Assembly (NCBI RefSeq): GCF_030817495.1
Contig: NZ_JAUSZK010000001.1
Location: forward strand, 6,224,001-6,288,000
Source of the DNA: Streptomyces sp. V3I7
Lineage (GTDB): Bacteria; Actinomycetota; Actinomycetes; Streptomycetales; Streptomycetaceae
DNA length: 64,000 nt
Reading direction: 5' to 3'
The position numbers and the translations under genes are program-made. This document shows, in pieces, positions 58,463 through 64,000 of the stretch. Position 1 is the stretch's first letter, and every line of letters begins with the position of its first letter. The notes under the pieces are model-generated. The model saw nothing but the letters and a program-made list of their open reading frames with translations, was not told the DNA's origin and made no database searches.

Positions 58463-59020
58463 ATGCGTTCTGCCCGCATGATCCTGGCTACGGCGGCCGC
58501 GACGGCCGCGCTCGCCTTCGCCACTCCCGGGGCCTTCGCCTCAGGCGGTGACAACAACAGCCACGACGACTCCTCCTACAGCGACGACTCCTCCCACGGC
58601 GGCGACTCTTCCCACAGCGACGACTCCTACGGCGACGACTCCTCGTACAGCAAGGAATCCGGCGACGACGGCGGCGGCCGCGACGAGCCCCGTGGCGGCA
58701 TGCACACCGGCGGCGGAGCCCTCGCCGCCGTGATGAGCGGGGACGACTGGAGCAGCGACAGCGGCAGCGGCGACGGCTCGGACAGCAGCAGGTTCGACCC
58801 GGAGACGTACAAGGACAAGAACAACGAGGACAGCGGCAGCGGGGGCCGCGACAAGGGCGGCTCCGGTGACGACGAGGAGGACTCCCCCCGCGGCGGCATG
58901 CACACCGGCGGCGGCGCGCTCTCCTCGCCCGGTGTGACCACAGGCGGGCTGGCCGTCCTCGCGGTGGGCGCCACCGGTGTCTACGCGCTGCGCCGCAAGA
59001 ACACCGCCGGGGCGTCCTGA
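58463..59020 (+). CDS. Secreted Ser/Asp/Gly-rich protein with duplicated PRGGMHTGGGAL motif and C-terminal membrane helix
   Basis: This 185-residue protein has a signal peptide ('MILATAAATAALAFATPGAFA'), a low-complexity Ser/Asp/Gly/His region, and a C-terminal hydrophobic helix followed by basic residues ('GGLAVLAVGATGVYALRRK'). The sequence PRGGMHTGGGAL occurs twice, the second copy just before the helix. That layout is like a wall-sorting signal but without LPXTG. The gene of a class F sortase starts 143 bases downstream on the same strand. A link between the two is suggested by position and layout only. The start is ATG 58463. Confidence 0.78.
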   Translation: MRSARMILATAAATAALAFATPGAFASGGDNNSHDDSSYSDDSSHGGDSSHSDDSYGDDSSYSKESGDDGGGRDEPRGGMHTGGGALAAVMSGDDWSSDSGSGDGSDSSRFDPETYKDKNNEDSGSGGRDKGGSGDDEEDSPRGGMHTGGGALSSPGVTTGGLAVLAVGATGVYALRRKNTAGAS

Positions 59021-59163
59021 CCGGCGCGAGGTGTTCGCAGGGACTGCGGCCGCCGCCGCGCGCCTCGTGTCGGCGGCCGGCTTCCCCCGCACCGTGACCC
59101 GACGGCGACCCGACCGCTGCGCCCCGCTGCCGTACCCGAGTGACCCGAGTGAGGTGGTGCCCG

Positions 59164-59805
59164 ATGGCAGCCCGTTCGTCCTCCCCGACCCCCGCCACGC
59201 AGGGACCACGTTGCGGCGGGCAGATGGCGGTGTGGGGTTTCGTGCTGCTGTTGCTGGCCGTCGGGCTGCTGGGTGGCAAGCCGCCGGCCGGCGCCTCCGA
59301 GCCACCGCGCACCAAAGGCGCCGCCGCCCTCGCGCACCCGGCCGGAAAGCACCTGCCCCGCTCCCGGCCGACCCGTCTGCTCATCCCGAAGATCGGCGTG
59401 GACGCCCCCTTCACCGACCTCACGCTCGGCCCCTCGGGCCAGCTCCTGCCGCCGCCCGCAGGTGACGTCAACCTCGTCGGCTGGTACTCCAAGGGCGCCT
59501 CGCCCGGGGAGCCCGGCACCTCGATCATCGCCGGGCACGTCGACACGACCACCTCCGCGGCGGTCTTCGCGGGCCTGGAGGAACTGGACGCCGGCGACAC
59601 CTTCACCGTCCTCAGGGCGGACGGACGCAAGGCCACCTTCAAGGTGGACACCGCCGAGACGTACGAGAAGGACGCCTTCCCCAGCCGTCAGGTCTACGCC
59701 GACACCCCCCGCGCCGAGGCCCGCCTGATCACCTGCGCCGGGGACTACGACCACACCGCCCGGGACTACACGGAGAACCTGGTGGTGTACGCCCACCTCG
59801 TCTGA
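59164..59805 (+). CDS. Class F (class E/F-type) sortase
   Basis: This 213-residue protein has an N-terminal membrane helix ('MAVWGFVLLLLAVGLLGG') and a sortase domain with catalytic His in 'SIIAGHVDT', Cys in 'LITCAGDYD' and the C-terminal 'YTENLVVYAHLV' that follows the usual Arg position. Length and motifs match actinobacterial class F sortases, which link proteins to the wall or to each other. The start is ATG 59164 with GAGGTGG upstream. The preceding gene codes a putative substrate-like protein. Confidence 0.9.
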   Translation: MAARSSSPTPATQGPRCGGQMAVWGFVLLLLAVGLLGGKPPAGASEPPRTKGAAALAHPAGKHLPRSRPTRLLIPKIGVDAPFTDLTLGPSGQLLPPPAGDVNLVGWYSKGASPGEPGTSIIAGHVDTTTSAAVFAGLEELDAGDTFTVLRADGRKATFKVDTAETYEKDAFPSRQVYADTPRAEARLITCAGDYDHTARDYTENLVVYAHLV

Positions 59806-59871
59806 CCGCGGCACGCGCGAACACCCGGCACACTGGGACGGGCAGGCAGCGGTGAGGAGGGGCCACCGGAC

Positions 59872-60339
59872 ATGTACACCACTCGGACCACGAGACGGGT
59901 GCGGGCGTCCGCCGCCTCGGTCTACCGGGCGCTCGTCGACCCGGATGCCGTCGCCGCCTGGCGCGTGCCCGACGGCATGACGGCGCACGTGCACGCGTTC
60001 GACGCGCGGACGGGAGGCGCGTTCCGTGTCTCCCTCGTCTACGACGACCCGGACCGCCCCGGCAAGTCCGGCGGGCGCACGGACACCTACCGCGGGCACT
60101 TCGTGCGGCTGGTGCCGGACCAACTGGTCGTCGAGGAGATCGAGTTCGAGACGGACGACGACGCGCTGCGCGGGACGACGACCATGACGACGTCGCTCGT
60201 CGAGACCCACGGCGGCACGGAGGTCGTCATCGTGCACGACGGGCTGCCCGACGAAATCCCGCGTGCGGACAACGAGTTGGGAACCCGTATGGCGCTCGGG
60301 AAGCTCGCCCGGCTGGTGGAAGGGGCCGGGCCCGCATAG
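59872..60339 (+). CDS. SRPBCC-family (AHSA1-like) protein
   Basis: This 155-residue protein starts at ATG 59872 after GAGGAGGGG. It has the START-like pattern 'RVRASAASVYRALVDPDAVAAWRVPDGM', 'GGAFRVSLVYDD' and 'HDGLPDEIPRADNELGTRMALGKLARLV'. It is probably a small ligand-binding protein of unknown specificity. A strong hairpin separates it from the convergent GAPDH gene. Confidence 0.87.
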   Translation: MYTTRTTRRVRASAASVYRALVDPDAVAAWRVPDGMTAHVHAFDARTGGAFRVSLVYDDPDRPGKSGGRTDTYRGHFVRLVPDQLVVEEIEFETDDDALRGTTTMTTSLVETHGGTEVVIVHDGLPDEIPRADNELGTRMALGKLARLVEGAGPA

Positions 60340-60340
60340 C

Positions 60341-60372
60341 CGAGCGGCCGAGCCCGCAGGCTCGGCCGCTCG
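60341..60372. terminator. Bidirectional hairpin terminator between SRPBCC and GAPDH genes
   Basis: The arms 60341-60354 and 60359-60372 are perfect 14-bp complements around a 4-base loop. It lies between the two convergent genes and should serve both. Confidence 0.75.
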
Positions 60373-60394
60373 TTCACCGCGAGTGGTGTGCGCT

Positions 60395-61849
60395 TCAGAC
60401 CGCGGGCGCCGGGTACGTCGGGTACTCGACCCCGGAGACGTACTGGACGACGCGTATGACCTGGCACGAGTAGCCGAACTCGTTGTCGTACCAGAGGTAG
60501 AGGATGGCGTTGTCGCCGTCGACCTTGGTGGCGCCGGCGTCGACGATCGAGGCGTGGCGCGAGCCGATGAAGTCGTTGGAGACCGCGTCGGGCGCACTGG
60601 TGAAGTCGATCTGGCGGCGCAGCGGCGACGTCAGCGAGACCTCGCGGAGGTACTCCAGGACGTCCTCGCGGGTGGTCTCGCGCGCGAGCTGGAGGTTGAG
60701 GATCGCGATCGAGACGTCCGGCACCGGGACCCGGATCGAGCTGCCGGTGATCTTCGCCTGGAGGTCGGGCAGCGCCTTGGCGACCGCGGAGGCGGCACCG
60801 GTCTCGGTGATGACCATGTTGAGCGGCGCGGACCGGCCGCGGCGCTCGGACTTGTGGTAATTGTCCAGCAGGTTCTGGTCGTTGGTGAACGAGTGGACGG
60901 TCTCCACGTGCCCGCGCAGCACACCGTACTCGTCGTCCATGGCCTTCAGCGGCGGCACGATCGCGTTGGTGGTGCAGGACGCGCAGGACAGGATCCGCTC
61001 GTCCGGCTTGATCATGTCGTGGTTGACGCCGTGGACGATGTTCGGCACGTCACCCTTGCCCGGCGCGGTCAGCACGACCTTGTCGATGCCGGGACGCAGG
61101 TGCTTCGACAGCCCCTCACGGTCGCGCCACTTGCCCGTGTTGTCGATGAGGATGGCGTCCTTGATGCCGTACGCCGTGTAGTCGACCTCGCTCGGGTCGT
61201 TCGCGTAGATCACCTTGATGACGTTGCCGTTGGCGACGATCGTGCTGTTCGCCTCGTCAACGGTGATCGTGCCCTGGAACTGGCCGTGGATCGAGTCCCG
61301 GCGCAGCAGCGAGGCCCGCTTCACGAGATCCTCGGAGGCCTGCCCACCGCCCCCGCGCACGACGATGGCCCGCAGCCGCAGGCCGTTGCCGGATCCCGCC
61401 TTCTCGATGAGCAGCCGGGCGACCAGGCGGCCGATGCGGCCGAAGCCGTAGAGGACGACGTCACGGCCGTCACGGCACTCCAGCTTGTTCGCGCCCGTGG
61501 CACCGGCGACGGCGTCGGCGGTGAAGTCCTCGACGGACAGCCCGCGGTCGTCGGCGCGGTAGGTCGCGGCCAGCATGCCGATGTCGATCTGGGAGGGGCC
61601 GAGATCCAGCCTGGCCAGAGCCTGGAGGAAGGGCATCGTCTCGGTGACCGACAGTTCCTCGCCGGCGATCTGCCGGGCGAACCGATGGGTCTTGAGGATG
61701 CTGACCACCGACTTGTTCACCAGGGAGCGGCTGTGCAGCAGGACCGTGACGTCCCGCTCGCGGTGCAGCTTCCCGATGACCGGGATCATCGACTCCGCGA
61801 TCTCCTCGCGGTGCTTCCAGTTTGTGAACGAGTCCTCATTGACAGTCAC
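60395..61849 (-). CDS. gap: Glyceraldehyde-3-phosphate dehydrogenase, long form
   Basis: This 484-residue protein has a 120-residue N-terminal extension before the GAPDH core. The core carries 'YGFGRIGRLVARLL' (NAD site), 'ILSCASCTTNAIVPP' (catalytic Cys) and 'LYLWYDNEFGYSCQVIRV' (C-terminal motif). The longer N-terminus is typical of a second GAPDH type in actinobacteria. It oxidises glyceraldehyde 3-phosphate with NAD and phosphate in the cytoplasm. It is 171 bases downstream of the aldo/keto reductase gene on the same strand. Confidence 0.93.
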   Translation of the reverse strand: MTVNEDSFTNWKHREEIAESMIPVIGKLHRERDVTVLLHSRSLVNKSVVSILKTHRFARQIAGEELSVTETMPFLQALARLDLGPSQIDIGMLAATYRADDRGLSVEDFTADAVAGATGANKLECRDGRDVVLYGFGRIGRLVARLLIEKAGSGNGLRLRAIVVRGGGGQASEDLVKRASLLRRDSIHGQFQGTITVDEANSTIVANGNVIKVIYANDPSEVDYTAYGIKDAILIDNTGKWRDREGLSKHLRPGIDKVVLTAPGKGDVPNIVHGVNHDMIKPDERILSCASCTTNAIVPPLKAMDDEYGVLRGHVETVHSFTNDQNLLDNYHKSERRGRSAPLNMVITETGAASAVAKALPDLQAKITGSSIRVPVPDVSIAILNLQLARETTREDVLEYLREVSLTSPLRRQIDFTSAPDAVSNDFIGSRHASIVDAGATKVDGDNAILYLWYDNEFGYSCQVIRVVQYVSGVEYPTYPAPAV

Positions 61850-62020
61850 AGATCTATCTTTCGAGCTAGGCGGCGCTCATATGCAGAGCACACCCTACTT
61901 TGATCACGTGAGGAGGCGTGAGATGGGGGTACGTGATAGCGCGCACAGACAGGCCGAGCGCCGCCCTGGTATCGAAAGAAGGCCCGGAAGGCCCCGAAAA
62001 GCCCCCGGGATGGCCCCGGA

Positions 62021-63010
<990 letters not shown>

Positions 63011-63190
63011 GTCGAGCTCCAGCCCTTTCCGCTTTCCGTGGATGGTCCTGCGGCGGGCCCCTGGGGGCCGTCCGCGTCTCGGACGCTACGACTTCGCGTG
63101 CGCTCGAAGTCAAGAACGCGCCGGTACGCCCGCGTCCGGCGCCGGTTGGCGTGAAGTCGACGTTCCTCTTCCGGAACGACCAGCGCTGTC

Positions 63191-63282
63191 TATGAACGAT
63201 CCAACAGCGCGTCTAACGATCCGAACACGCTGGTCCGAGGGGTTGACTGGCCGGAAATGGGACGCCATCTTGAACGATCAAA
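63191..63282. promoter_or_regulatory. Three AACGATC repeats before the sugar-binding protein gene
   Basis: The words TGAACGATCCAA (63193-63204), TAACGATCCGAA (63214-63225) and TGAACGATCAAA (63271-63282) are related. The last lies 26 bases before the start codon. They could be operator half-sites for a sugar-responsive regulator. The rest of the 298-base divergent gap (63011-63308) shows no gene. Confidence 0.4.
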
Positions 63283-63308
63283 TAGGGCAGTGGGGCAAGG
63301 AGGACATG

Positions 63309-64000
63309 GTGAGTTCGGAGCAGACAGTGGTCCGTACGGGTACCGGCAGAGCACGGACGGTGCGATGGGGCGCGGTGGCGGCGACGTCCGCGATATGCGC
63401 GTCGCTCCTCGTCGGCTGCGGCAGCTCGGACTCCGACTCCAAGGGCGGGGGCGCCCCGGAGGCCTCCAAGGAGCGCGGGCCGATCACCCTGGCCATGGGC
63501 AAGGACACCACCGGCACCGTCCAGGGCCAGTTGGACCGCTGGAACAAGAAGCACCCCGACCAGAAGGTCACCCTCGTCGAGCTCCCGGAGAGCGCCGACC
63601 AGCAGCGCCAGCAGTTCATCCAGAACGCGCAGACCAAGTCCGACGCGTACACGGTCCTCAACCTGGACGTCGTGTGGACGGCCGAGTTCGCGGCCAACCA
63701 GTGGATCGACCAGCTGCCCGCCGGCAAGTTCCCGCTCGACCAGATGCTGCCCTCCGTGGTGAAGACGGGGACGTACTTCGGCAAGCAGTACGCCATCCCG
63801 TACAACACCAACGCCGGTCTGCTCTTCTACCGCAAGGACCTGCTCGACAAGATCAAGGCCCAACCCCCGCAGACCTGGGCCGAGATGGAGCAGGACTGCG
63901 CGAAGGTCAGCAAGCTCCCCGAGGGCGAGGGCATCGACTGCTACGCTGGCCAGTTCGACAAGTACGAGGGCCTGACCGTCAACTTCTCCGAGGCCGTGGC
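63309..64000 (+). CDS. Extracellular sugar-binding lipoprotein (ABC transporter), cut by the window end
   Basis: The frame is open to the window end (about 230 codons). The N-terminus has basic residues, a hydrophobic stretch and a lipobox 'LLVGCGSS' (Cys about residue 37). The mature part begins 'ITLAMGKDTTGTVQGQLDRWNKKHPDQKV' and has 'YTVLNLDVVWTAEFA' and 'YAIPYNTNAGLLFYRKDLL', typical of family 1 extracellular solute-binding proteins for sugars, maltose/trehalose-like. The start is GTG 63309 (AGGAGG 5 bases upstream); ATG 63306 is too close. Permease genes would be expected just outside the window. Confidence 0.9.
   Translation, partial: MSSEQTVVRTGTGRARTVRWGAVAATSAICASLLVGCGSSDSDSKGGGAPEASKERGPITLAMGKDTTGTVQGQLDRWNKKHPDQKVTLVELPESADQQRQQFIQNAQTKSDAYTVLNLDVVWTAEFAANQWIDQLPAGKFPLDQMLPSVVKTGTYFGKQYAIPYNTNAGLLFYRKDLLDKIKAQPPQTWAEMEQDCAKVSKLPEGEGIDCYAGQFDKYEGLTVNFSEAV

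Noticed and set aside
58463..59020. LPXTG wall-sorting signal in the Ser/Asp/Gly-rich protein
   Set aside because: No LPXTG or close variant occurs before the C-terminal helix; only the PRGGMHTGGGAL motif is present.

Overview
The window is about 70+ percent G+C. It has short intergenic gaps, frequent GTG and TTG starts behind AGGAG-type ribosome sites, and a gene set typical of Streptomyces: a subtilisin-inhibitor (SSI) protein, two streptogrisin-type S1 proteases, SpoIIE/RsbU-type phosphatases with GAF and PAS sensors, a mycothiol-dependent formaldehyde dehydrogenase, a class F sortase and many small secreted proteins. It looks like chromosomal Streptomyces DNA rich in accessory and secreted functions. 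No rRNA, tRNA or CRISPR array was seen.

Layout. Bases 1-4170 hold the end of a membrane-anchored ricin-type lectin protein, a DUF4232-type lipoprotein, a transmembrane Ser/Thr kinase with a tandem-repeat linker, and a divergent ECF sigma factor. Bases 4390-8520 carry a lactate-monooxygenase-like flavoenzyme, a decayed cyclase fragment, a putative ribbon-helix-helix protein with an inverted repeat over its start codon, an SSI-type inhibitor and an SRPBCC protein. Bases 8520-14720 (minus strand) form the most distinctive module: a small double-glycine precursor peptide with a Cys-free Val/Gly/Thr core, a strong hairpin, then HlyD adaptor, C39 peptidase-ABC exporter and NHLM-type ABC protein, with no recognisable modification enzyme. 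Bases 15177-25100 hold a hotdog thioesterase, a streptogrisin-type protease with a low-complexity tail, two divergent SpoIIE-family phosphatase genes (one broken by two frameshifts), a metallophosphoesterase, an ArsR-like regulator and two small secreted proteins (I36-like inhibitor and ricin-type lectin). Bases 25129-27000 are a CoxG/XdhC pair, followed by a giant secreted beta-propeller/Ig-like/lectin protein.

Bases 32510-34224 encode a translationally coupled mycothiol formaldehyde-detoxification pair, then come two SDRs and a VOC protein. Bases 36749-38280 are an IS1341-type TnpB element with end hairpins. Bases 38360-48080 contain an L,D-transpeptidase, a membrane-anchored S1 protease, an S-adenosylmethionine methyltransferase-like protein, an F420/flavin oxidoreductase-like protein, an OB-fold protein, two polytopic GT39-like proteins, a P-loop kinase, a BlaI-type repressor and a sulfite-oxidase remnant whose frame is broken by an exact 23-bp tandem duplication. 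Bases 48138-57670 hold a GH15 enzyme, a large sensor phosphatase, a YkvA-type protein, a ferredoxin reductase with an iron-box-like upstream site and a NlpC/P60 protein lacking its catalytic cysteine. The right end has a flavodoxin-like protein, a secreted Ser/Asp/Gly-rich protein beside a class F sortase, an SRPBCC protein, a long-form GAPDH, an aldo/keto reductase and the start of a sugar-binding lipoprotein that runs off the window.

The recurring themes are extracellular proteolysis and its inhibitors, anti-sigma/SpoIIE signalling, and export or surface display. Three genes are visibly decayed and one lacks its catalytic residue, so this region seems to be under relaxed selection in places. 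All functional names rest on motif and family recognition by eye; none was checked by database search.
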